This document shows, in pieces, positions 40,186-51,796 of a stretch of 64,000 bases of DNA (the stretch's first letter is position 1; each line of letters starts with the position of its first letter). The position numbers and the translations under genes are program-made. Location: positions 2,604,001-2,668,000 of the forward strand of contig CM024169.1 of assembly GCA_013433145.1 (NCBI GenBank). Direction: 5' to 3'. The notes beneath the pieces are model-generated. The model worked only from the letters and a program-made list of their open reading frames with translations, ran no database searches and was not told the DNA's origin. This DNA comes from Ascaris suum (Eukaryota > Nematoda > Chromadorea > Rhabditida > Ascarididae).

Positions 40186-40540
40186 ATGGAAAACGGCAAT
40201 AAAAGAGGACCTATTTCAAGGTCTCAACCCACCGTTGTGGAAGAAAGAAGAAAAACGGATAACAATGACGAGGTAGGCCCATATTTAAAATTTCTTGTTC
40301 ATTACACAGTCATAACAAACATTGTGTTTATATACTTGTTTGCTACTTCACATCTTTATCCTGTTCATTACACCTGCTCATATTATCTATTTTATCTTCC
40401 TCTACTAACACGGTTATGCGTTTCGTTCTGACGATGGCCCGCGCATAACTCAGGTGTACGCGTCAACGGATAAGCGCCGAAACGTGTTCACCTTTTATTC
40501 GCATATCTATTTCATTCATGTCGAAAACTTACATTGTTAA
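40186..40540 (+). CDS. Two-exon small gene model, 57 residues (exons 40186-40272, 40454-40540)
   Basis: Exon 1 starts at ATG in an A-rich context and reads MENGNKRGPISRSQPTVVEE, then RRKTDNNDE, ending in phase 0 at GACGAG|GTAGGC. The intron of 181 bases is T-rich. Exon 2 follows ataactcag, stays in phase 0, reads VYASTDKRRNVFTFYSHIYF and stops at TAA 40538. The first exon is hydrophilic and probably disordered. If exon 1 is real, other second exons are possible. No family is recognised. Confidence 0.4.
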
Positions 40541-41237
40541 TATTTCATCCTCTAACATCTGTCTTTTAATGTTATCTTTATGTTTTAGGCTTCTTATGCT
40601 ATTATCCTCATCTGTAAAACCATGAAGAAACATCATAAATTTCCGCAATTTTCCTCCTTATTATCTCATGCGCTTCCGTGGCACTGCTTCGTTAAAGTTC
40701 ATCATAATTACACCTGCGAGTATATACAGATGTCTACAAATATTTAAGTGAGAATATATTCATACATAAATGTCTTCATAGATACGCAGGTACAAGAAGA
40801 TAACTACGGGTAATATCATCATGGTAGAGATCCATCATTATATCTCATTTGAATGATTGTCGAAGTCGAAGGCAGTGGTGGCGAATATTCTAGAACGATT
40901 AAGCATATAATGAAAACTCAAATCTGAAATGACTTGCCAAATCACTGACTGATCAGTTCAATTTTAAAAAGTGTCTTCAGGCTACTGTTGCGACCTCTCA
41001 TCGTCTTCTGTGGCGGAAAATCCATATGCACTTTCTCACCTTCGAATGGATTTCCAAGGCTGATTGCATTTACCTAATGCACATATTTCAGTAGGCAAGA
41101 GGATCCGATCCTCATATTTTGATATTGATGAAAACCGCACCCTTTTCCCTCGGCTCGTATACTAAGTGGATTATTTCAATGTTATATTTATGGTTTTTAA
41201 AGATTTCAAAGTCTTTTTTTTGAATTCTCATTCGCAG

Positions 41238-41684
41238 AAATGTGCTCATCTGTTTTGGAAATACGCTCAAAGTTTGGTGCTTCACGAAAAAGTCGCCTCG
41301 GAACTGGTCTGTTAGCGACTACTGTAGGGTATATGCTCATCGCTCTTCAATGACACGTAACATGTGTTTATTACGTTACAGCTGTCATTCAACCGTTCAA
41401 CAAGTTGTCGGTTTCCGCACATCGTATGTTTTCATCGTTTCGCTTTCCGTTTTATTCATCCGGTCTCAATCCCTACGTGTGCCAATAGTATCGTTATTAT
41501 TGTTATTCAGTACAACCGGTTCGGATCATTAGCTGCTTTCAATATGGGCGAGGGTCATTCGCACTTTTACTACCTTTTACGAGTCCCACCGATCTCACTC
41601 ACGAATTTTGAAGATCGAAGAAGACGAAACACTCACATTGTGGATAATGCAAAAGAAAGTTTGCAATTCGTTTCTGCATTTTAG
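41238..41684 (+). CDS. Three-exon model, 5' partial (exons 41238-41323, 41382-41423, 41511-41684)
   Basis: Exon 1 follows a strong acceptor (ttctcattcgcag) and reads MCSSVLEIRSKFGASRKSRL to GTAGGG. Exon 2 (42 bases, LSFNRSTSCRFPHI) lies between ttattacgttacag and GTATGT. Exon 3 follows ttattgttattcag and reads YNRFGSLAAFNMGEGHSHFY, then RVPPISLTNFEDRRRRNTHI, with TAG at 41682. All joins are phase 0 and the introns are 58 and 87 bases. The three strong acceptors in a row are the main support; the first donor is weak and exon 1 is open in other frames. The RRRR run could be a processing or nuclear signal. The family is unknown. Confidence 0.45.
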
Positions 41685-41699
41685 AGTAACCTCATTTGC

Positions 41700-43302
41700 C
41701 TTGAGTGAATGCTTAAAATTCATCGTCATTGAAGACTCGTTCTCTTCAAGGAAACTATCAACTTCCTAAGGCTTCGCTGACATACTCATATGAATGTTAG
41801 AATCTATGAGTGGTGAAAATAGTTGGAATTGGAAATTTCATTGATGGTGATGCTATAACTCTTCAATTCTCAGCAAAATTTGCTCACCTCAGAGGAATAT
41901 CGAGCGTTGGGCAAAACATGTGTTCTGTGGCCCTATCGAATGTCACTCATCCGATATCACGCAAGTTGTAATTAGATGATTGACATTACGGGGTCAACAC
42001 CTTGCGGGCATTTCAAATAGTCGATCAGCTTGCCTACTCGCCCTAAGCAAAATTTTCACACAAAACATTTGCCCTCATCATAACACTCCTCTTACCATTT
42101 CCTCTTATCGAAAGCACCTTCTCTACGTTTTCCGGTTCAACTCACGCTAATTAATCATGTTTTTGCATTATTCACATCCAATCTACATGTTCTTAAGAAA
42201 GAAAATGCTGCAAAGTTTTTGCAAAAAACCCATTTATGATAATGTTATATTCATGCAAATATGAGCACATATTTATGCCCACATGTGTGTACGTCCTTGC
42301 CTTGCTTCTCTGCTTGTCCTACAGTTTCTATAACCTCCGTTAGCAGGTCACTATTTACACAAGGTTCCCCATCTTTCTATTCTCTCTCGGATAGAAATTT
42401 TCATATGTTTGTGATCGTATAATCTACGGCGAAATTTATAAGCGGAGAAATTGCTCAGACAACAGGGGTAGGCTATCATACATGGATTTGCATATCTTCA
42501 TTGAAAAAAAAACACATTCACATTGTGCTACAAGGAATTAGGGACGAGACATGCGCCTTTGTGTTCTACTTACAACAACTAATTTATTACGAATAGAGGA
42601 ATATGCGCAACAATAGAATCGATTTTCTAGGTAAATCGACAAGTCTCACGTGTATCCGATGGAAAATTCTTTTTTGAAGAAATATGGCCCGATCGGCTGT
42701 ACGAATGCGTTTCTCCACATTTGTATACATATAATCTCTTCGGAGGTTAATTAAACAACTTGACACTGAGGAATTATTATAAAGTATAGACGGCAACCTA
42801 GCTACTTCATGTTTAATAATACCCAACTTGAAATTCTCAAACACACGCACACACATCTCGTGAGCTCGATCTTGCAGTCGCACAGAAATGCAGCATTTGC
42901 TTTCACTATATGTACCGACATAGGAAATCCATTTTATATATCATTCCATTTTGGTTATGCATTTTCACAGAATGCACTATTGCATGTGTTGTTTGTATGC
43001 TTATGTCATCTGTTTGTTTGTCTGCCGTGTTGCTTCATCTAAGTCTCCCATTGTTGATAGCGTTGTGAAATTTTATGCTTATAAAGCGCATCAGCTAATG
43101 TGATAATCTCGTCGATCATAATTCACCATAATTCATCTATCAACTTACAATAGAGTTTGAAACATTAAACGATGGCGCAAATTTTGCGTTCATTTTAGAA
43201 TTGTCAGATTTTCATTTCTCTTTCGTCGAGTCATAGAAAAACCAACCTCTTGCAGACTTTTGAAGATAGCGGCAATATAAAAATACAAATATATCAATTA
43301 TT

Positions 43303-43358
<56 letters not shown>

Positions 43359-44570
43359 TTATATATAATATATTTATATAATATAGTATATATATAGAAT
43401 ATATTTATATATACCCGCCGTCTTCTTTTTTTTTCTTTCTTTGTTTGTCTTTCGAGACGTTTGCGAACATTAGATATATTGAAATATGCGTAAACTTTTT
43501 AGATTTTCGTTTCTTCAGTTGGTTTAAAGTTAAATTTGAAAGAATTCTTCAAAATGGAATCAGGCTGACAATTAAATTAGGTCGCAAAGAGTTTCATTCA
43601 AGAAAGCCTGAAATCAAAAATCTCTCCTCGCAGAAAAGATTGATTCACGAAGGTTAATAGGTAAACAATGTTCTTTAACGTCACTAACGGCTAAAAAACA
43701 TCAATGCAATAAGTCGGCCAAAAATTAGTTGAGTAGAGTTAGTTTACTTTGCTCGAAAGAATTCAGCTTCACGCTCACATTATGAAATGAAGAAAAAAAA
43801 ACAATAAAAATCGGCTCTCTTAGTTAACAATATTAATTAGTATTGTTTAATCATATGTTCAATTGATTAAATACTAATTTCTTAGTGTGCGTTAATATCG
43901 AAAAGTTTTTATTTAGAGCATCGAAAATCTCATAAATAGTAAAAGCGACAATATGAGGCGTTTTCATTTTATCAGATAATTTTGGAGCACTTTATTACTT
44001 TCGTAGATTCGATTTCTCTTTCATTACCAAAATATAGTTGAATTGTAGAAGACTTTTGGAGGTTTTTTTTTTCTTTTTGGAACAATTCACTTTGAGCATT
44101 TTTAATATAGTTTATTGTCCTCCCATTCATTGTTTTAATGATCTCATATTCCAACGGTTTCGTTCTCGAACGAGTTTTCTGCCTTTCCCGATGAATTCTT
44201 TTCAACAAAGGTTGAAGTCAGCGTCACTATAATTATAATTGCTCCATGCAGGTGCATTATGCATTCCTATATTTTTGCTCTCGGTAAACTTTTATGAAAT
44301 CAATGATCGAAATCACTTCAGACAGCGGCGATGCTTCATAAGAATCATTTGCCTCATTCTTAATCATTATTTTCTTGCATTTCATTTGTTATAGTTCTCA
44401 TCAGTTGTAATTGCTGGAATAATCAACAATCGGCATTTGCAAAGAAGTCTGTCGTTGCATTGTTTATTTTAACTATTGAGTTTAGATGATGTTTTGTTGT
44501 GGATATTTTTCTGTTATTCCCAACATTCGAGAGCGTTCTTCATTTTAGAGAGTAGTCTAAACGTCTTCAC
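41700..44570. other. No gene supported
   Basis: AT-rich DNA with an AT array at 43305-43413. The short frames have no splice partners or motifs. Confidence 0.4.
43305..43413. repeat. (TA)n array with degenerate tail
   Basis: A pure TA run to about 43350, followed by imperfect TA/TTA sequence to 43413. Confidence 0.93.
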
Positions 44571-44581
44571 TTTCCTATTGA

Positions 44582-44863
44582 ATGCTACTATTCATTCCAA
44601 ATTACTTCCTTGCATATTGTTATGAAGAATATGATTCACATATGAATACAACGTATCACTTATTCGGATTTTTCGATCTTTCCGTGATATCTATGCCTTC
44701 ATTTTATGTGGAATTCGAAATTAGAGCTGTTTCAATGCCCGACGATATCGTTGTTTTCATGCTATCCACGATCCTTTCTCTATTAGTATTTAAGGAAAGA
44801 GATGATAATTCAGCGTTAATTTGTTGTAAATATCGCTCGTTAAAGCAAAGTGGGCACACTTAG
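44582..44863 (+). CDS. ORF of 93 residues with hydrophobic start and one membrane segment
   Basis: It starts at ATG: MLLFIPNYFLAYCYEEYDSH, a possible short leader. A hydrophobic stretch (DIVVFMLSTILSLLVF) sits near residues 54-70, followed by a basic, cysteine-containing tail ending at TAG. It could be a small single-pass membrane protein. The ORF is intact, but no homology is recognised and the composition is ordinary for the region. Confidence 0.3.
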   Translation: MLLFIPNYFLAYCYEEYDSHMNTTYHLFGFFDLSVISMPSFYVEFEIRAVSMPDDIVVFMLSTILSLLVFKERDDNSALICCKYRSLKQSGHT

Positions 44864-45580
44864 ATGAGATGATGAGCGTTGGCTTGCACTCCTCAACGCT
44901 AAATGTTTTCCGAACGAATCAAGCAGCAAAAAAAACGACGTTTGTCCAAACATTGTGTGATCATCATCAACGGCATGCTAATAACCTTGTTCTACAAGTG
45001 CTTCTTCTAAACCACAAACACTGCATTAGTACTCATCAGTGCAAAGCATAGGTAAGCCATGGAGTTGTCAGTCTTCTAAACGGTGTATTGTGAGCCTTTC
45101 AAACTTCTTTCTATGACAGAGGTGAAATTGCTGCTTTAATGCTACATAGATAAGAAAATGTGGAATTTGAGGCGTTTTTAGTTGTTCTGCTTTCACTAAT
45201 ATCCGTGCAGTTTTTGCGAAATTTGTTGCATAAAGTGGAGAGTAAGTCGAACTTAATATGATTGTCATAGAGAATATAATATAATAGTTGTGTTTCTTCT
45301 GTCCACTGCCTGTCCTCATTCGCCTCGCCTCTTCTCCACTTCATTACAGTTGAAACCGAATTCCTAAAAACATTTCGATAATCGGCCCCGTTTATGACTT
45401 GTCGAATATGAGTGGTGATGTTTTCATTAAAAAATCCACTATGCAACTATCAATACATCACCTTCCGGTCGCTTTATTAATCTCTGAAAGCTCGAAATAT
45501 GAAATATTGCAATCATACTCTAAAACACATCAAGTTTATTACGCCTACTAGTTTATTCGCATTGATATAATTTTAGTTAA

Positions 45581-45769
45581 TTGCATCGCAGCAAAATAAA
45601 TATTCCCCTATCTTATTTGCTTTTTTCTTCGGTAATTCACTTGCTCATTGATCTATTGAGATGCGACTTGCATAAAGTGTCTCTATGTTTCGTGAAACGA
45701 GGAAAATATTCGGAGTTACGTAGAGCCTTAAGAGCGATAGATTTATGTCGTCCTTTTAAAAAGAAGTGA
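45581..45769 (+). CDS. Possible terminal exon, hydrophobic then basic
   Basis: A possible acceptor (gcatcgcag) precedes KINIPLSYLLFSSVIHLLID, a membrane-like helix, followed by FVKRGKYSELRRALRAIDLC and a Lys-rich end at TGA. A hydrophobic helix followed by an amphipathic basic helix is what the last helix and tail of a seven-helix receptor look like, but there is no diagnostic motif. Confidence 0.25.
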   Translation: MHRSKINIPLSYLLFSSVIHLLIDLLRCDLHKVSLCFVKRGKYSELRRALRAIDLCRPFKKK

Positions 45770-45969
45770 TAGAGTTTTTAGGCATTAAATCGTCGAAATC
45801 ATACGAACATTATATTGCGTAATCATTTTAAATGTTTTTGCATATTTGTCACCATTAATTACACTATAAGTTGCTTCATATAATTTCTTTATGAGCGGAT
45901 ACATCAGTTAACGGAAATGCCGATTAGCTCTATCGGTTGATCAGTTGGAGAACCTTTTAAGTGGTTTGT

Positions 45970-46048
45970 TGTGTGTGTGTGTGTGTGTGTGTATGTGTGT
46001 ATGTGTGTATGTGTGTATGTGTGTATGTGTGTATGTGTGTGTGTGTGC
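45970..46048. repeat. (TG)n / (TGTGTATG)n compound microsatellite
   Basis: Pure TG followed by repeats with regularly spaced TA interruptions. A frame through it continues 35 codons further (NDEIVQLSAVDSRQQYDRLP) to TGA at 46152. Confidence 0.95.
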
Positions 46049-46677
46049 ATCTATTTGTAACGATGAGATCGTTCAATTGAGCGCTGTAGATAGCCGACAG
46101 CAATATGACCGATTGCCGATTCTTGTGCATCGATATTGCTGTGTGGTGTCGTGAAATGAGACTTCGTTGTCGCTAAGTAAAAGCGTTATTACTATGGTTG
46201 CTTTATAAATCATTTTTTTTTTCACTTTTATGGTCCCCTTCCTCTTTCTGTATTGCATTTTGTGTAATTTAGTTTTATGCTTGTTGCTTTCATGTGGCGA
46301 TATGTTTTATTTTTGAGATTGCTGCCTAAGGAATTATGATTACCTTATGCTTTAAAAAATGCTTTCAACGCTTCATTCTATTGGCATTGTTTTTGCTTTA
46401 CTATTGTTTAAATAACCTTTTTTTTTCTTAAGCAGTTTAATGTCATTGGTCATCTCAGATGTTGTGCAATAAGCGATCAGAGAGACAAATGCTGCCATGA
46501 AGTTTTCTTCTATTTCAATCACGATGTTGACGGCATAGAAAGTGACAAAGGAAAGATTTAAAATGGACAAAAAATTTTTGAAATTGTGCTGATGTTTGAA
46601 TTCATCAAATCTGCTTGATTTGTAGCTCATACCTCGTAGAAATTTCTCAATAAAAACCGGCGGCATCTCACTTGCAG

Positions 46678-47238
46678 TATTCATTCCTGTCGTATTTCCC
46701 GCTCCTCATAAGCAATGCTTCCGTTCATATCCAGTCATCATCTCCTCTGTTCTGTCCGCCACACCATCATCAACTACAGTGTTCGCAACCGTTGCATCAT
46801 TCACTACAGAGGTTTCACCCTGCTGTCACGCAGTGAAATCTGATTCGATGGCTCCTCGAAGGTCTAATGACCCCACATTTCCAGTGGTCGTTGAGAGTCG
46901 GTAAGCGCCAATGGGTCGAAGGGCCACTCTGAACGCTGAAACCGCCGATGTCATTGGTAGAAGGACCCCTTAGATGCTTATAGAGCTCCGCATTTCTGGG
47001 GATCGGCGATGAAACTTTGAAGCGTCGTGGCGACTGTGTGCAGCATTAGCTAACTGTGGTACGAAAAATTATTACATATTGTTAGACGCAAGGGGCATAT
47101 ACCGATCTTTACCAATATATCGAAAGTTAATGTATAAGTTATCCACATCAATCGCCGATGTCAATGAATCCACATAGTTGCAGAGGTAGAATTAGCAATG
47201 ATGTCTTTGAAAAACACAAGAACAGCGAAATAACATGA
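46678..47238 (+). CDS. Two-exon model, Ser/Thr-rich (exons 46678-46900, 47184-47238)
   Basis: Exon 46678-46900 lies between a strong acceptor (ggcatctcacttgcag) and a strong donor (GAGTCG|GTAAGC) and is open for 73 full codons. It reads FRSYPVIISSVLSATPSSTT, then SMAPRRSNDPTFPVVVE. It ends in phase 2 and joins an exon after cacatagttgcag at 47184 that reads GRISNDVFEKHKNSEIT and stops at TGA. No ATG lies at the 5' end, so upstream exons are missing. The minus strand also reads well here with one in-frame stop, so strand assignment rests on the splice sites. A diverged duplicate of about 100 bases (46857-47010) leaves room for a mobile-element origin. Confidence 0.4.
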
Positions 47239-47560
47239 AGGCAATAAAACAGCGAGGAAAAGGATAACAAAGTGGATGAGCAGTAGGGGCAATGAACTCA
47301 ACAAAATCCATTCGTATCAAAGTCGTAGACATTGATAATTCTTCTTGGTGACGAAAGAAACGAGCAATAAGATAATCTAATCAAAAACATATAAGATGGT
47401 AAGCAGATGTATTCAAGATAGAGCGAGCGATGGATAGCTATTAGGAAGGCTGCAGGTTATAGCAGCAGATGAGCTCGAGTATTCGAAATCGTTTTGAATG
47501 CTTCTTGAGAGGCGGGACCGCGAACCTTTCACATATTATACTCGAATTCTCTTAAAATGC

Positions 47561-48216
47561 TTAATTAACAGCATTTTTAGTTAAGAAAATACACGTATGT
47601 AAGGGGATGCTGTGAACGTCCGTACTTCTTCTGCAATAAATGGGCGGCGACAACGTCTGTGAGAAGTAATTCACTGAAGCGGGGACTACAACAAAAATGT
47701 CGAGGAAGTGCACTCCACTGGCGTGACTGTCGGTGTCGGCAGCCGTGCACCATAAGATGAAGCACTGAACAGTCGCCGATGCGCGGCCTCATGAGATATT
47801 ATGTACATCCAAGAACGCTTTGAGCTGCTTATGATATGGAAGACAGCACCACATGTTTAAAGAAGAAACCTACCGTCCTTCTTAGATCCACTAACCTTAT
47901 AGTTCTTAAGGAACCGGTCAAATAGCGCTATGATCAGCTTCAAGAGGTCCATGTCTGCCTTGTCCTCCAGCTTTTCAATTTCGCATTTGAGACTTGTCCT
48001 GAGAGTCGCTTAAGTGGTTACCTATCTCTGATGAGCAGCAACATCAATGGCAAAAAATTTTTAATTGTCACCAAGAACCTGTGGTCCTTGAGCGAATCTA
48101 CTCCCTTCTTTCTCCCAAGCAAAAATTCCACCCCTCTCCGTTTTTTCTGACATCACGCTGGCCCACGACACGGTGATCTCAGCCAACGACCAAAAGACGC
48201 CGAACTGATTTCGCAT
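47561..48216 (-). CDS. Three-exon model, 133 residues, helical middle (exons 48216-48072, 48008-47874, 47685-47561)
   Basis: Exon 1 starts at ATG 48216 and reads MRNQFGVFWSLAEITVSWAS, then SEKTERGGIFAWEKEGSRFA, ending in phase 1 at GTGACA. Exon 2 reads SLKCEIEKLEDKADMDLLKL, then IIALFDRFLKNYKVSGSKKD, clearly coding-like and amphipathic-helical, to G|GTAGGT. Exon 3 follows a strong acceptor (acatttttgttgtag) and ends at TAA 47561. Introns are 63 and 188 bases and all phases agree. An alternative for exon 1 in another frame would need a 23-base intron and is less likely. The product may form a coiled coil; the family is not recognised. Confidence 0.45.
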
Positions 48217-48289
48217 TAGTGGGCGAAAAATACTTGAGCACTCATATTGCGCAGAGCGGCGAATATATGGACAAGTTTATCCCAGATCA

Positions 48290-48676
48290 ATGTTTCCTTT
48301 TTCCGGAATAAATTTATCCAATTCTTTCTTACCTTCATCGGTAATCGCTCTCGTGCGCAACACTAATTGCCATTATTTGAGCATTTCGTTTCTCAAGCAC
48401 TCATCAATCATCACACGAACTCCGCTCTCACTCAGTGCAATAGACCATCGCAGAACATATCCGTACGCTGAACACACCGGCTTTATTTCATGGATGCTAT
48501 TTCTTATTAATTCTACTTCACTAAGCGAATTGCTTTTGCACCCATTTCACCTAACCAACCCCCCCCAATTGTGCTTGTTAATAATAAACATCAATAGCAA
48601 AAACAGTTCAGTTCGCTTTTTGCAGACGACTATTGAAGAATGCAGATCGACCGTTATAGAATGTAGGATTTTTTAG
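48290..48676 (+). CDS. ORF of 128 residues, doubtful
   Basis: It opens at ATG (MFPFSGINLSNSFLPSSVIA), is rich in Ser, Leu and Ile, and ends at TAG. It has no clear domain. The length is within chance expectation for the window. Confidence 0.18.
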   Translation: MFPFSGINLSNSFLPSSVIALVRNTNCHYLSISFLKHSSIITRTPLSLSAIDHRRTYPYAEHTGFISWMLFLINSTSLSELLLHPFHLTNPPQLCLLIININSKNSSVRFLQTTIEECRSTVIECRIF

Positions 48677-49509
48677 CGGCACTAAATCTATGTACCATTC
48701 TTTCCACGTTAATGCCTCAGTAGGAAATATGGTGAAGTGGCGAGTTCCCATGATGCACATCATATTCATGAAATTTCGTAATTTTAGTATTTATTGCTTT
48801 TCGAGTTGAAATTATCGAATAAGCAGATAGACGAAAACATACTCTTTCCACCGACATGATATTGTCCTCAGGCATATGTGTCAAAGAAATCTCCGGAAGC
48901 ACATAATGATGTCCATTTTTATAAGATCTGCAGATAGTATAATATGGTAAAAGGATGAAAATTCTTTCTAGGACCTGCTGCCTTTCTCAACAACTGCTCA
49001 GTTGATTATGTTTCACTCGAAGATAGCCACCTATCTTTGAAGTGACCACTTAGTGGACAATTTTGAGATGATAACGAGTTTTAAATTTTCAGAAAAAGAA
49101 AAAAAAACTGAAATGCTCAACTCTCTTCGAAGGTGCAATGCAATGTCCTCATATCTGCTCCTAAGAAATGTTGTTGAGATTAAAAACTAGAGCAGCTCTC
49201 AAGTTGTAAGTTTGAAAGTCAAATTGTATTATGGCGTCAATTTATAAAATCTCATTTCCTATATCTTCCATATGTTCGTTTTACCTCGTTCTAAAATTTC
49301 ATTCCGTTCTTTGATTGTTAATTGGAGGCGATTTCGCTATATTCTAAAAAAATGTGAGAACATTTCTCGGTGAATTTTTCGTCGTTTACAGCTTATGCGA
49401 GTTATTCCGCTATTCCGCAAACTGTAATATTCATTTTGCGATAATTATTTGTTCCTTTATTGCATTTTTTTTTCAGAGGTAGTGCTAAGTAGCTCATAAT
49501 TTGTGGTCA

Positions 49510-49526
49510 CCCCCCCCCCCCCCCCC
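49510..49526. repeat. Poly-C run of 17
   Basis: Seventeen consecutive cytosines, the longest G/C homopolymer in the window. A (CT)n stretch follows at about 49867-49884. Confidence 0.95.
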
Positions 49527-50722
49527 TCAACAATGCTACCGCAGCATCAGCATCATCTTCACTCTATTCTAGTAAAACCTATTTGTTTAAGTATTCTATT
49601 ATTTATATCCTAAGAGCTTGCAGAGTTCTCTACCTTTTTATAGTGCCTGAATTCGCAACGCTGAAATCATGTAATGAAATATCATCATATTAATTTCGAA
49701 TGTGTTTTGCCTAATTTGCATTTGCAAAAAGCATTATTGCAATGCGGCATCCTTGTTAACGTCTCATTGTCTATTAATATGTTCGATTGCTTGAACTATT
49801 GAACTATTGAAGCTAGTGCGAGTGCGTTGCATATGATTGACCGTTTGCTCGGACCACCTTTCACGTTGATCTCTCTCTCTCTTTCAAAAATGAGACATAT
49901 AGAGATGTGAAGAGAAGAGAATTTCCTTCATAATCTTTCAATTAAATCTTTGAGAACAAAAATTATGCGTTACGCTAAAATCTGAGAAATGAATTGAATA
50001 AACATTGGAACAAGCCTACTAGTAATAATAGTGATGATTGATGTTGTGTCGCATAACTCACATATTAGCGTCGTTATTATTGAAGACGAACAAAAATGAT
50101 GCGAAATCAGTGGACTTAAGAAATAGATCTAATTTGTGACAAATTGAATTCGCTCTTCCGTAAATAGGCTTATTTATGTGCCCGCGTGTGCATTAAGTAT
50201 TGTTGGCTGTAGAGACGTACGCCAGCCTCTTTCATTTAATGGTTAAGAATGACTAGGCTTCGACTCGTTTATTGGTCATAGTAGCCCGCTGTCGCTTCCT
50301 CGACGATTTCTCGTCCATATCACGCTCAGATATTGCACATAATTGCTACATAAGAACAAATTTGATTTATAGTGCGAGCTGTTTTGTGTGCGCATAGCCA
50401 TCGCTTCATTTTCAGCAGCAGTCGTGCTTGCGTTATTGTTCTGATGGTGGCTACTTCAACATTAGTGGTTATTTGCTATTGACCAAAGAAGATTGATTTC
50501 TTTATGAGTTGTTAGTGGTGCACCAATTCGCTCTCAAAGAATTCAGTTTATAATCGATAAAGCGAGAGTTGAGAGAAAAAATCTTCATTTTAGCATCGAT
50601 GAGACATAAATCATGCTCTTTAAAGCTATCATTGCCTGCAGTTGGTAGAATTCCTGCAGTTTCTAATCGTAAATGACAAAGCCCAAAGCCTTTATCAATT
50701 ATCAGTAGTACAGTTTCGTTGG

Positions 50723-50920
50723 CGAAAATTTGAGTTCTTTGACCGAAATTTAGCTGAGGGCTTTTTCATTCTTCCGGTGGCAACCGGAACTTATGAATCA
50801 GAGCAGATTTGCCAATTGCCAACTCTAAGGAACTGCATATTGCTTGCACTGATGTCTCATCGGCCAAAAATCTACTGTGCTATAAGTTTGAAATACCGTT
50901 CACAAATGTTGCCTCTATGA
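50723..50920 (+). CDS. Exon resembling the N-terminus of VPS11
   Basis: The frame reads FRWRKFEFFDRNLAEG near 50723-50770. A WR-aromatic-FFD motif at the very N-terminus is characteristic of VPS11 (human form YLQWRRFVFFDKEL), a core subunit of the HOPS and CORVET tethering complexes on late endosomes and lysosomes. A possible acceptor (cagtagtacag) ends at 50722, so the start codon would lie in an earlier small exon. The frame stays open to TGA at 50918, but the sequence after the motif does not match the VPS11 beta-propeller, so the exon should end soon after it, perhaps at the weak donor CCG|GTGGCA near 50776. I did not find the following VPS11 exons. Only about ten residues match. Confidence 0.35.
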   Translation, partial: RKFEFFDRNLAEGFFILPVATGTYESEQICQLPTLRNCILLALMSHRPKIYCAISLKYRSQMLPL

Positions 50921-51361
50921 GAGAAATAGCGCAAATTGTTCAAGTGTAAGAGATTGCCGTATAGAGGGGATTGAAATAGATATACGTGCTCAAAAGAAGG
51001 GGAGCGACAAATGAAGTGATATATCTGTAATGCGACAATGCAAAACTGTTCACACTATGCGAATGACATAATGCAGCATTTTTTTTAATGACGTGAAAAC
51101 ATATTTCGAATTAAACTTCAAATTAAACCTTATGCAGCATCCTAACTGATACAACAATCTTGCACTTTTGTTTATAGTGGAAAGTTTTGCTGCACTTGCG
51201 TCTCTTGTTCTAAGCTAACGTTGCCGCATTCATAGCTCTATTATATTTTGCTCTTTCTATTGCGTCAGAGTTGATCATTTACTCTTACTATCTATATGGA
51301 AGCTATGAAGTACTTGTCTCTCAATTTATTTTCCTTCTTTTTTCTCTTGTTGTTTTTGCAG

Positions 51362-51415
51362 ATAGAAGAATATATTTATAAAATGTTTCGTTTTGCATTT
51401 CTCTACGTTCCTTAA
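51362..51415 (+). CDS. Terminal exon with very strong acceptor and downstream AATAAA
   Basis: A long pyrimidine tract ending gttgtttttgcag precedes ATA GAA GAA, read as IEEYIYKMFRFAFLYVP and TAA. AATAAA follows at 51487-51492. This marks the likely 3' end of a plus-strand transcript, possibly the one containing the VPS11-like exon, although the join is unproven and would give a short product. Confidence 0.35.
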   Translation: MEEYIYKMFRFAFLYVP

Positions 51416-51486
51416 AACAAAGCGAACACACATCTGCATGATGTTGTTTCATTTCATCTCTTTGCAAGAAATGTTGTTCCTTCAAA

Positions 51487-51492
51487 AATAAA
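51487..51492 (+). terminator. Poly(A) signal AATAAA
   Basis: AATAAA about 70 bases after the TAA of the 51362-51415 exon. Confidence 0.35.
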
Positions 51493-51796
51493 TACCTCTT
51501 TCATTGTGCCGCATATCGTAGGAAGGAAATTATGCTGATCCCAGTCTTTAATGAGTATCACGATTGCTGACAATCCGATTTTTTTTTGGCGACTGTCATC
51601 CCCATCGAACATGTGACACTCATGTCTTTGACAATACTCTTCACTTTTTCGATGCTGATACGTTGATTACATGAAATCGATGCTCCGTAGTGGATTATGT
51701 GGGCGATGTTCTCATGATGAAGTCACATTACGCTGATCGCTTTTTTGACATGCAACCCGTCGAGTTTTCTGCATTGCTTTGTTATTGAAACAGTTA

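Noticed and set aside
48030..48150. Alternative minus-strand exon (LLGRKKGVDSLKDHRFL) joined to the 47.9 kb exon
   Set aside because: The join would need a 23-base intron, below a workable size. The frame starting at ATG 48216 gives a 63-base intron instead.
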